Source: Neostapfia colusana (lineage: Eukaryota > Streptophyta > Magnoliopsida > Poales > Poaceae). From it: 64,000 nt of DNA. Below the pieces are notes generated by a model. The model ran no database searches. It saw only the letters and a program-made list of their open reading frames with translations, and was not told the DNA's origin. A program made the translations under genes and the position numbers. The stretch is taken from positions 65,452,264-65,516,263 of the forward strand of contig JASWHV010000003.1 of the NCBI GenBank assembly GCA_030760725.1, read 5' to 3'. How positions within the stretch are numbered: position 1 is the stretch's first letter; each line of letters starts with the position of its first letter. Below, piece by piece: positions 34,620-43,726 of the stretch.

Positions 34620-36230
34620 CTATGGGTGGTCGATGTTGTCTGGAACATCCACCCCCTGTTCGTCTTCCTTTGGACGGAAGGGCAGGGCATCAGCCCGCTG
34701 CCGCTTCCCCTTGCGGAAGCGCTCCGCGAGCCTTCGGATCTCCCGGCACTTGGCAGTAGTGTGGCGACAGCTGCCATGCACGGGGCACGTATTGTCTTGA
34801 TCACCTTCTGGGATTGGTGATCTTCGCTGCTTCTTGTCGGGGCGCGGCCCCCAAGCCCCACTGAGCGTCGCTGCAGTGACGACTGGGGCTGCGGTCGGTG
34901 ATTCTATCTTGCTTCTGCCTCGGTTCTTGGCCTTCCTGCTGCCTCCACAGGGAGTAGGACCAGATCCGGGCAGCCCTCCTGACTCGGGGGACGGCAGTGA
35001 GTGCCAGTTCTGTCCTTCGGCTGCTCTGGCGCACTTGTCTGCCAAACTGAAGAGCTCTGAGGCGTCGTGGACCTCCCTGGTCGCGAGCTTCTCGAGCATC
35101 TTCTTGTCCCGGACGCCTTGCCGGAACGCCACCACCACAGAAGCATTTTGAATGTGTGGGATGGTGTTCCGCACCTGGGAGAACCGCTGGATGAAAGAGC
35201 GCAGCGACTCCCCAGGTTGCTGCTGGATGGCGTGGAGGTCGAGCTCCGTGCCAGGCCGGGTGTAGGAACTGCCGAAGTTGGCTATGAACTGTCGGCAAAG
35301 CTCTCCCCAGGAAGTGACGGAACCCTGGGGGAGGTTCATGAGCCAAGACCGGGCTGGACCGGTCAAGGCGACAGGGAAGTAATTGGCCATGACGGCTTCA
35401 TTCCCTCCTGCAGCAAGTATGGCGGTGGAGTAGATCTGGAGGAACTCCGCCGGGTTGACGCTGCCTTTGTACTTCTCGGGCAGGTGCGGCCGAAACTTGC
35501 GCGGCCACTTCGCGAAGCGAAGGAGTGGCGCGAGGGCCGCACACCCTGCTTCTGTCGCCGCAGGTTCGGCTGCACCATAGGTCGGGGGCGCCATATGCAG
35601 GACATATGACTGTGGCATATTCTGCACGGCGCAGGCCTGGGGCAGAGATCGCGTGGCGAAGGTCTGCTCTTTAGGCTGGGTCGAGGCCGACGTCATGCTG
35701 TCGTCAGCCTCTTGGTGGCGACGCCTTTCTCGGCGCCGCTCGAGGTATACCCGGGCATCTTGACCCAGGTGACACCGCTCCAGCTCTGTCCTCAGATCTG
35801 TTGATTGGGGGCTGGTAGAGCTGGAGTCTGCCGTCTGCTCGTCATCCAATGGTGCGCGCATCAGCGACATGACCGGTTGGCCAGAGCGTCGTCCCCGCCG
35901 AGGTCGAGGGTTTGCGGCAGCGACGACGAGACGGTCTACCTCGCGGATCCACTGCCGGGTCGCTGCCTGAGGCGCGTCCCCAGCGGGCGGATTGTACAGT
36001 AGCGCTCTCGCTGCAGCTAACGCACCCCCACTGGGCACGCCCAGCGCTAGTGAAGACTCGAAGCTGGTTGGAGCCTGCATTGCCGGGGTCGGCGCTGCCA
36101 AAGCCGGTTGCTGGCTCCCAGCTTGTACCGACACACTCCGTCCCGAGTGTGTCGACATGTACTCCCCCCTGGTCGCGGTCCGCCGTAGAGGCGAGGGGGG
36201 AGAGTTCGCCGTTGAAGGAAGCTTGGTCAT
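34620..36230 (-). CDS. Element B gag
   Basis: 536 aa from ATG 36230, ~57 bp inside the 5' LTR edge. The N-terminal half is low-complexity and basic. The central Tat-type gag domain spans about residues 235-400 (RFAKWPRKFRPHLPEKY, FLQIYSTAI, GPARSWLMNLP, SYTRPGTELDLHAIQQ). A degenerate Cys/His motif near 485-497 (CPVHGSCRHTTAKC) replaces a classical knuckle. It is the structural capsid protein of the element. It ends at TAG 34620, and downstream codons stay open in the same frame. Element A also has a TAG at this junction, two codons away. Confidence 0.88.
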   Translation of the reverse strand: MTKLPSTANSPPSPLRRTATRGEYMSTHSGRSVSVQAGSQQPALAAPTPAMQAPTSFESSLALGVPSGGALAAARALLYNPPAGDAPQAATRQWIREVDRLVVAAANPRPRRGRRSGQPVMSLMRAPLDDEQTADSSSTSPQSTDLRTELERCHLGQDARVYLERRRERRRHQEADDSMTSASTQPKEQTFATRSLPQACAVQNMPQSYVLHMAPPTYGAAEPAATEAGCAALAPLLRFAKWPRKFRPHLPEKYKGSVNPAEFLQIYSTAILAAGGNEAVMANYFPVALTGPARSWLMNLPQGSVTSWGELCRQFIANFGSSYTRPGTELDLHAIQQQPGESLRSFIQRFSQVRNTIPHIQNASVVVAFRQGVRDKKMLEKLATREVHDASELFSLADKCARAAEGQNWHSLPSPESGGLPGSGPTPCGGSRKAKNRGRSKIESPTAAPVVTAATLSGAWGPRPDKKQRRSPIPEGDQDNTCPVHGSCRHTTAKCREIRRLAERFRKGKRQRADALPFRPKEDEQGVDVPDNIDHP

Positions 36231-36263
36231 CTTCGTCGGCGGAAACTCGTCGCGCTAGGAGAA

Positions 36264-36287
36264 AAGCCCCCTACCTGGTGCGCCAAA
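36264..36287 (-). other. Primer-binding region of element B
   Basis: On the minus strand the 5' LTR end is followed by TTTGGCGCACCAGGTAGG. TGG near the LTR edge fits pairing with a tRNA 3' CCA end. Element A has TTTGGCGCGCCAGGTAGG at the same place. The tRNA is not assigned. Confidence 0.65.
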
Positions 36288-37383
36288 TGTCGAAGTGTTC
36301 AGTCGACACTTCCCCCGGGCCTGCACTGGGCAGCCCACGGAGGTTCTTTTTTCGGTGGGGCTAGTCTCTAGCGGAGAGCTTGCGCAGATGGACGAGTTAG
36401 TAAGAGCTTAACACGGCGAGTTTTACGTGGTTCAGGCCGTCGGAGCGTAAAACCCTACGTCCACGGCGAGCTATGGAGCTCGCTGTATTGCTTGCTGCTC
36501 AGGACCGGAGGCCTAAGCTCGGGGGTGACTTACAGCTTGAGAGTGTATGGCTAGCGTATGAGTTGCAAAAATGCGAACCCTTGCTATCGATGCCTACCCG
36601 AGCCTTTTATAGTCCAAGGCTCGGGCAGCTTACAAGGGGGGCCGGGACCCGACAGGTGGTCCCGGGAAGATTGTCTATCATCTACTGTATCTGCAGTTAT
36701 GCCGGTAGTTGCCTCTGGTCGAAGGCTTCTGAGTCTTCATCTTGCCGCCCTGCCCATGCCGCATGCTAGTCGTAGTGGTTGATGACGGTGCAGGCGGCAT
36801 GGGATGTCTTGTCGTGGTGTTTATTGGCTGGCAGGTTCTGACACCGCGCGCCAGTCTGTGATGCAACTGGGCGCAACGGCACCTGACAGAAGCGTGCTCC
36901 GCGTCTCCGCGTCTTGGGAAGACGCGGGCCTTGAATACCTTGTACGGGCAAGGTATGGGGCGTCTTTACGCCCGCTGCCTATCGCTCGGGGCAGGCAGTG
37001 TCGTTCTGCTGCTACGTGGCGGGCCCGGAGCCCTTCTCAGAGGAGAGAAGGGTCAGTCTCTCGGGGCACGTGGAGCCTCCGGACCTCTCCCCGCGGAGGG
37101 AGAGGCTCGGCTTCTGTTGGCCACATGGCGGGCCCGGAGCTCTCCTCTGAGGAGAGGGAGGTCCGGCCCCGCTGGACACGTGGCGCCTTCGGACCTCTCT
37201 CCCACGGAGGGGGAGGTCCGGCTTCTGTATGCCACGTGGCGGGCCCGGAGCTCTCCTCTGAGGAGAGGGAGGTCCGACCCCACCGGACGCGTGGCGCCTT
37301 CGGAGCTCTCCCTGCGGAGAAGGGCGAGTTCCTTAGGCATTTTACCCTGTGCGCGGGGGTACCCCATATCTCAGGTACCGACA
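36288..37383 (-). repeat. 5' LTR of element B (right)
   Basis: The partner of 26933-28024. On the minus strand: U3 with the G-box array (TACGTG near 37014 rising to ~37290), TATA box CTTTTATA at 36604-36611 inside an inverted repeat, then R-U5 to 36288. Directly followed by target duplication GTCTC. Confidence 0.92.
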
Positions 37384-37388
37384 GTCTC
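37384..37388. repeat. Right target-site duplication of element B (GTCTC)
   Basis: Identical to 26928-26932, directly after the LTR end ACCGACA. Confidence 0.95.
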
Positions 37389-38040
37389 GGTGCGAGGCGA
37401 AGTTGTTTTATGAGATAAGATGGTAGCGAATACGGGAAGGTATTCGTGCAAATACGAGGAGGTATTCGTGAGTATGAATAAAGGTTGGTTAATGTTCGGA
37501 TGGAACACGGAAAGGGATGAAGGTATGTTGGTAATTCAATTCATGTTGGGATTACATTCATTTAAAGTTAAGTTGCTGTTTTATCATGATTTTATAAATT
37601 TGCTTTTCTGCAAAGTTGCATGTCATGTGTTTTTCCGCACTTGCTGAGTACATCATTATACTCAAACTTGCATTATTATTTCATCATCAGCAGCAGGAGA
37701 AGCCTACTATGAAGACTAAGTGGGGCATTAAGGTGTGTGATCTATTCTCAACCTTGCCTGTGGAGGGAGTAGAGATGGAGCCACTTCTTCTTAGATTTGC
37801 TTCCGCATTAGTTAAATCGCTTCCGCATTAGAATAAAGACTTCCGCTGCATAGAAATAAGACTTCCGCTGTGAGCATGAGTCCAAGACTCACGAGACATT
37901 GTAATAAACTCTGTTATTCGTGGTAATATATATTCTGAATTCAGTTTGTGGATCATATGTGTATGTGTGATGAACATCCTAGGCAGACATATGCATTAGT
38001 TCTCGGTTCCGTGGTTTTCCACAGAATTGAGGGCGTCACA
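37389..38040 (+). repeat. 3' LTR of element C, second part
   Basis: Resumes the LTR of C at ggtgcgaggcgaagttg and runs to GGGCGTCACA. It corresponds to 19058-19744. It lacks ~29 bp present near 19288-19317 and has a short deletion in the gcgaatacg repeat near 37430. Confidence 0.92.
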
Positions 38041-38045
38041 ACCGA
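38041..38045. repeat. Right target-site duplication of element C (ACCGA)
   Basis: Identical to 16706-16710. Confidence 0.95.
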
Positions 38046-39850
38046 TGCCACTTCTCGGTGTAGAGTCTTGACTGCACTCCGAGACGAGGGGTCATAGGAC
38101 CCGCCGTAGATGACGTAGAGCGCCTTCTGGCGCTCGTCGTCGCTGAAGCTGGAGCCCTCGTGGTTGTGCACCGCCTTTACGGTGCGCTGGGGCTCCTGGA
38201 ACTCCATATGCTAGTCGATGTTGTCCTGGGCGTCGACCTTCTGCTTGCCCTCCCTCTGATGGAAGGGAGGGGTGTCCGCACGCGGTTACTTCCCCTTGCA
38301 GAAGCGCTCTGCGAGCTTCTGGATTTCCTGGCACTCAGCAACAGTGTGGCTGCTGGTGTTGTGCACGGGGCACAGCTCGCCGTGCTCACCGTCAGGGGCT
38401 GGTGACCGTGACGGCCTCTTGTCGGGGCGTGGCCCCCGAGCTCCACTGGGTGCTGCTGCTGCAGCAACGGGAGCTGCGGTCGGTGGCTTCATCTTGCCAC
38501 CGCCCTTGTTCTTGATCTTCTTGTTGCTTCCATGGGAAGCAGCGCTAGATCCGGGCTGTCCTCCGGCTTTGGAGGCTGGCTGTGAGTGCCAGTTGCGCCC
38601 TTCTGCAGCCCTGGCGCACTTGTCCGCCAGGCTGATGAGCTCCGAGACGTCGCGCAGTCGTGAGCTTCTCGAGCATCTTCTTGTCCCTTACGCCCTGTCG
38701 AAACACCACCACCACAAAAGAATTTTGGATATGGGGGATGGTATTCCGCACCAGGGAGAACCGCTGGATGAAGGAGTGCAGTGACTCTCCAGGTTGTTGT
38801 TGGATGGCGTGGAGGTCGAGCTCCATGCCAGGCCGGGTGTAGGAGCTGCCAAAGTTAGCAGTAAACTGCCGGCATAGCTCTCCCCAGGAGGTTATGGAAC
38901 CCTGGGGGAGATTCATGAGCCAAGACCGTGCTGGGCCGGTCAAGGCGACGGGGAAGTAGTTGGCCATGACAGCCTCATCCCCTCCTGCAGCAAGGATGGC
39001 GGTGGAGTAGATCTGGAGGAACTCCACCGGTTGACGCTGTCGTCGTACTTCTCTGGCAGGTGTGGCCGGAACTTGCGCGGCCACTTCGCAAAGCGAAGGT
39101 GTGGTGCCAAAGCTGCACACCCTGCTCCTGTTGCTGCAGGTGTCGGTGCCGCGAGCGCTTGGTCCGCTGTTGGCACCGTGTACCCCGGCATGGGCAAAGG
39201 TGCGCCATAAACCGGGGCGCCATTTGCAGGGCATATGGATGAGGCATATGCTGCGTGGCGTATGCCTGGGGCAGAGATTGCGTAGCGAATGTCTGCGGCC
39301 CAGGCTGGATCAAGGCGGTCGACATGCTGTCGCCGGCCTCTTGGTTGCGATGCCTTTCTCGTCGTCGCTCGATGGCCACGCGGGAATCTTCCCCCAGGTG
39401 ACGTCTTTCCAGCTCCGACCTCAGGTCTGCACATGGGAGCCAGGTGGAGCAGGAGTCTGTCGTCTGCCCGTCAACCGCTGGCGTGCGCGACAGCGACACA
39501 TCAGATTGAATGGGGCGTCATCCCCGCCGAAGCTGAGGGTTGGCGGCGGCGACAACGAGACGGTCTACATCGCGAATCCACTGCTGGGTCGCTGCCTGAG
39601 GCGTGTCCCCAGCAGGTGGATTGCGCAGAAGCGCTCGTGCTGCAGCTAGTGCGCTCCCATGGGAGACACTTGGCACTGTAGCAGATCTTGGGCTTGCTGG
39701 AGTCCGTGTTGCCAGAGTCGGCTGCTGACTTCCAGCTTGCCCCGACACACTCCGTCCCGAGTGTGTCGAGACGTAGTCCTCGCTGGTCACAGTTCGTCGG
39801 GAACGTGGGCGAGGAGAGCTTGCCGCTGAAGGAAGCTTCGTCATCTTCGT
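38046..39850 (-). pseudogene. gag of element A, frameshifted
   Basis: Minus-strand pieces in different frames match the gag of B in order: N-terminus from an ATG near 39843 (MTKLPSAASS); middle (FAKWPRKFRPHLPEKY, SRSTPPPSLLQE in a shifted frame); central domain 38545-39234 (FLQIYSTAI, GPARSWLMNLP, SYTRPGMELDLHAIQQ); C-terminal Cys/His region 38286-38492 (CPVHNTSSHTVAEC). At least three frameshifts separate them. A TAG lies at the gag-pol junction. The sequence continues leftward at 16710 beyond element C. Confidence 0.85.
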
Positions 39851-39877
39851 CGGTGTAAGCTCATCGCGCGAGGGAAA

Positions 39878-39899
39878 AGCCCCTACCTGGCGCGCCAAA
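39878..39899 (-). other. Primer-binding region of element A
   Basis: On the minus strand TTTGGCGCGCCAGGTAGGGG follows the 5' LTR end. Nearly the same as in element B. Confidence 0.65.
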
Positions 39900-40202
39900 T
39901 GTCGAAGTGTAGCTGTCGACACTTCCCCCGAGCCTGCACTGGGCAACCCGCGGAGGTTCTTTTTCGGAGGGGCTAGTCCCCCACGGAGAGCTTAAGCGTA
40001 GTAGGACGAAGGAAACAGATGAACACAAGGGTTTTTTACGTGGTTCGGGCCACCGGAGCGTAATACCCTACGTCCACGGTGAGCAGAGGTGCTCGTTGTA
40101 TTGCTTGGTGCTCAGAACCGGAGTTCTGAGCTTGAGGATGAGCTGAGAGCTTGAATCAGGGTGCCAACTCGCGTGAGAGCGAACCTCTTGTAACGTTGCC
40201 TA

Positions 40203-40231
40203 CCCGAGCCTTTTATAGTCCAAGGCTCGGG
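40203..40231 (-). promoter_or_regulatory. LTR TATA box inside a perfect hairpin
   Basis: CCCGAGCCTT, nine bases (ttatagtcc), then AAGGCTCGGG: a perfect 10-bp inverted repeat whose 5' arm and loop contain the minus-strand TATAAAAG. The same arrangement recurs in the B LTRs and, with one loop change (ttatagtac), at 10565-10593. Confidence 0.75.
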
Positions 40232-40626
40232 CGGCTTACAAGGTGGGTCCGGGACCCGACAGGTGGTCCCGGGGAGATTGCCTGCCATCTACCGTATCCT
40301 GCAGTTACGCCGGTAGCTGTATCTGGCGAGGGCTTCTGAGTCTTGGTCTTGCCGCCCTGCCCACGCCGCAAGCTAGGCGTAGTGGTTGATGACGGCAGGG
40401 GCGGCATGGGATGTCTTGTCGCTGTGTTTATTGGTGTACAACTTCTGACGCGGCGTGCCAGTCTTCACTGCGATGTGACTGGGCACAACGACACCTGACA
40501 GTGGCGTGCTCCACGTCTCCGCGTCTTGGGAAGGCGCGGGTCTTGAATACCTTGTGCAGACAAGGTATGACGCGTCTTTACTCTTGCTGCCTACCGCGCG
40601 GGGGCAGGTAGCGCTGTTCTGCTGGC

Positions 40627-41018
40627 CACGTGGCGGGCCCGGAGCTCTCCTCTGAGGAGAGGGAGGTCTGGCCCCGCTGGACACGTGGAGCCTTTGGAGC
40701 TCTCCCCGCGGAGGGGGGGAGGTCCGGCTCTGCTGGCCACGTGGCGGGCCCGGAGCTCTCCTCTAAGGAGAGGGAGGTCCGGCCCCGCTGGACACGTGGA
40801 GCCTTCGGAGCTCTCTCCGCGGAGGGGGGAGGTCCGGCTCTGCTGGCCACGTGGCGGGCCCGGAGCTCTCCTGTGAGGAGAGGGAGGTCCGGCCCCGCTA
40901 GACACGTGGAGCCTTCGGAGCTCTCCCCGCGGAGTAGGGAGGTCCGGCTCTGCTGGCCACGTGGCGGGCCCGGATCCCTCCTCTGAGGAGAGGGAGGTCC
41001 GGCCCCATAGGACACGTG
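40627..41018. promoter_or_regulatory. G-box array in the U3 of element A (right LTR)
   Basis: CACGTG begins at 40627, 40682, 40738, 40793, 40848, 40903, 40958 and 41013. Seven intervals: six of 55 bp and one of 56 bp, the last explained by one extra G in a G-run. Confidence 0.8.
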
Positions 41019-41108
41019 GGGCTTTCGGAGCTTGCCCCTGCGTAGGGGGGCAAAGTCCTTAGGCGATTTGCCCTGTGCGCGGGGTACCCCATATTGAGGG
41101 TACCGACA

Positions 41109-43558
41109 GCATCCTATGGCCCATTATTTATTTTTGTTATCAGTTGTTTGCCTTAGAACTACTCGCTCCCTTCCAGCATCCTAGGACACGGAAATTGAAG
41201 AGGCAGAAAAGTTGCGATGCATAAGACATAAAAGGATAATAGATAAAAATAGAGATGTATTGAAAAAATAAAAGATGGTAAGTTTTATGAAATATTTTAA
41301 AATTCTTAGAATAATAGGTAAATTGGAACGAAAAGAGTACATTTTGTTTGGTTTCTTATTCTGATCGGTGTTAGTCCAATTAATTTTTTGCACACGAGAT
41401 GCTACTATCATTTCCATTTTTCTACCTAGACTAGAAAGTGACTCAAGAACTATTTATTTCACAAATAGACGATAGTTGTTTTTTCCCGAGCAGATTGGTG
41501 CATGCACATATCCAACAAGAAAGGCCAGCTTACATTGCTAGTCCAAACGGCATCCGGTTCTCCTATCGATTTTCTTTCGGACGGGACGTCTTAGTTAACT
41601 TGAGGAACTTCTAAGCCAGGACTACAATAAAAAGCGTGCGTCTACACACTCCCCGTGTCTAGATGTCAAATCACATTGTGCCTCTGGAGACGGTGCACCA
41701 ATCAGCACAAATACCCAGTTGATGATCACCATCAAGTGATCATGATAGACCAAACTACCCGATGAACAATCTAACTATTGATAGGTTGCGACGGGGATAA
41801 CAACACCCGACATTCTTAATGCGAAAGTCTTGACAATCAATCTCACGTAACAAAGGAAATGATGTATGAGCAACTCTTAGAACAAACTGTATGTCCGAAA
41901 TACGCATAAAATCAGAGCACACGTACTTAAGGAAACGCGTGAATTTTACAGAAACTTTGTCGAGATTTCGCATAAACGTAGTACACATCTTAAATAGTCA
42001 TCCAGAATTTTTCTCGAGTTCGATATGATACGTGGTTGGACGGTAGACACGTGCTTGACTTGACACACCTGGGCTCCGAGTTTATTGATCATATTCAGTT
42101 CGGCGTATCTACTGCTAGATTATGGCACCAAACGTCAAAGCAACATACAGCTGCCAAGTAAGAACAGTTAGCAGAAAATAAAGCCTTGCTTAAACTATCA
42201 CTTGTTTCCTTTCTTCGGTGCGAAGCGAGGGGACATGACGCATCAAACACGTTGACTGCCATGTGATCCGCCGCATAGTCTATTCTCTCGATCTCACGAG
42301 TGATTTTGATCGAGTGATCCCGGTTTCCCCCGGGCAGTTAGCTAACTGCAGGATTAGTTGAACGTACCCAGGTCGGTGCAGTTGGTTGAGAGAGCCGTTC
42401 ATAGTCAGCAAATAGTCTACGACGGATCTGTAATAAATCAATTGAATTCATACGCAGTACAGATACGAGCAGTCCGAAATCATTTTTATAGGCAAAAAAG
42501 AGTTGAATTTTAATCTGTTTCCGTGTCTACTTCTCTAACCGGTACTAATATTCAGAATTGTCCTGTTAATTACTATTATTATCAGCGGGCTGAGCTAGGG
42601 CACTGATTGGATCCGATGGAGCAGCGAACTGAAACTGGACAGCAGGCGCCGAACCCAACAAGGAGACAGGTTAATTTTCTGGTCTTGTTTCTGCTGATGC
42701 TACCTAAGGGGCAAAATCGTTTTGATGTTGATGCTCGTGGAAACATCTGCATGCGCTTGCTTCGCCCACGGATCGAGCCGAGCGCAAGGGAGCAGCGTAA
42801 TACGAAACTGCAACTTGCCTGCTTGAAGGTTCTAATTGCATTATCACGATATAGGGGTAGAGAGAAATTTTTGGATGGAATTCGTGAGTAGTGCCGTCAA
42901 CCAGTCGACCTCGAACGAGTTTGCCATTTTAAGATTAAGTTTAGTAAAAAATCAAGTCGAGTTTAGAATCTATTCGATTCTATAATCAAGCTGGAGTTCG
43001 TCTCTATTGGCCCGAACCAGCAGACTCGTTTGAATAATTAATAAGCAACTCATGTAAATAGAAAAATTCACGTACAATTCTATATATATATATATATATG
43101 CAGAATATATATTAAATTAATAGCAACGGTAAGCAATGTTTTAAATATTATCTTAGCTGTGACAGTTGATGTTAAGATGACATACTGACAACTCATTCTG
43201 TCTTGGTTAGATAGTTTATACGATGAAGTAAACGGACATTTGAGTTTTTGCTTTATTTAGCAGGCTTATTAGTTTAACACTTCAGGTTTTAGACAATAAC
43301 ATTTACAAAGTTTAAATACATTCATCTAATGGTTGACAATAACAAACAAGCTATCCAAATTTGAGCTCATAAGATTTTTGAGCTTACACACAAATTCAAG
43401 ATTGGACTCATTTAGAGTTCAAACCGAGTTTAGATCAAACCTACAACGAGTTGAATCGAGTCCTCGAGTACGTATTACTGAGGTTCGGGCCGAACTGTTT
43501 CCCAGAATGCAAAGGCCAGCAAAAATGTCTTTGTGTCCATCCTAGGCTTAGCCCGTTA
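41109..43558. other. Intergenic DNA upstream of the NDUFB8-like gene
   Basis: Mostly AT-rich sequence with no supported gene. A (TA)n run lies at 43081-43099. Words such as cgagttt/tcgagtc in 42900-43480 suggest a decayed transposon, not resolved. The 94-aa frame at 42607-42891 matches nothing I know. Confidence 0.55.
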
Positions 43559-43612
43559 GGCCCAAAACTGAAGCTCTTCTAGGTCAGGAACTCGAGGCCT
43601 GAAAAGAGCCCA
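43559..43612 (+). promoter_or_regulatory. Two site II-type promoter elements
   Basis: GGCCCA (43559-43564) and AGCCCA (43607-43612) are reverse forms of TGGGCC and TGGGCT, 168 and 120 bp before the ATG. Site II (TGGGCY) elements are common in plant nuclear genes for mitochondrial respiratory subunits, which fits the gene downstream. No TATA box is obvious. Confidence 0.5.
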
Positions 43613-43672
43613 GTCAAGTTTCATCAGTTTCCGGCGAAGCCGACGAGCGGTTGCGCCATACGACACGCGCAG

Positions 43673-43675
<3 letters not shown>

Positions 43676-43722
<47 letters not shown>
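43676..43722 (+). repeat. (AG)n microsatellite next to the start codon
   Basis: 47 uninterrupted bases of AG repeat ending four bases before ATG 43727, within the presumed 5' UTR. Confidence 0.95.

Positions 43723-43726
<4 letters not shown>

Larger units (their letters stand above)
26933..37383 (-). mobile_element. Element B: Tat-lineage LTR retrotransposon, nearly complete
   Basis: A 10.45-kb element in minus orientation: 5' LTR 36288-37383, primer site, gag 34620-36230, protease 33738-34595, RT to integrase 30135-33674, remnant of an antisense gene, 3' LTR 26933-28024. It is flanked by GTCTC. The LTRs are of the same family as those of A. As the innermost insertion it is the youngest of the nest. 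Confidence 0.95.
16711..38040 (+). mobile_element. Element C: Tekay-like chromovirus inserted in A and interrupted by B
   Basis: 5' LTR 16711-19744, primer site, gag-pol 20171-24671, polypurine tract, and a 3' LTR split into 24683-26932 and 37389-38040 by element B. Ends are TGTGACACCC and GGGCGTCACA; the target duplication is ACCGA. The polyprotein carries stops and a frameshift, so it cannot make its own proteins as it stands. Confidence 0.93.
10282..41108 (-). mobile_element. Element A: Tat-lineage LTR retrotransposon, internally deleted and interrupted by element C
   Basis: Two related LTRs (10282-11470 and 39900-41108) bound a minus-strand element. From right to left in its sense: 5' LTR, primer site, broken gag (to 38046), the insertion of C (16711-38040), protease remnant, integrase C-terminus, an antisense gene, 3' LTR. 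RT, RNase H and most of integrase are missing. The five bases flanking the ends are ACGTC and GCATC, at best a decayed target duplication. Nesting makes it the oldest of the three elements. Confidence 0.88.
39900..41108 (-). repeat. 5' LTR of element A (right)
   Basis: TGTCGAAGTG...GTACCGACA, 1,209 bp. The U3 on the minus strand holds eight G-boxes (40627-41018). The TATA box (CTTTTATA, 40210-40217) lies within the inverted repeat 40203-40231. R-U5 runs to 39900 and is followed by the primer site and gag. Confidence 0.9.

Noticed and set aside
10277..41113. Target-site duplication for element A (ACGTC / GCATC)
   Set aside because: Only three of five bases agree; could be decayed, but not counted as evidence.
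42607..42891. 94-aa plus-strand frame upstream of the NDUFB8-like gene
   Set aside because: No recognisable family, no codon or splice support, in a repeat-rich intergenic stretch.
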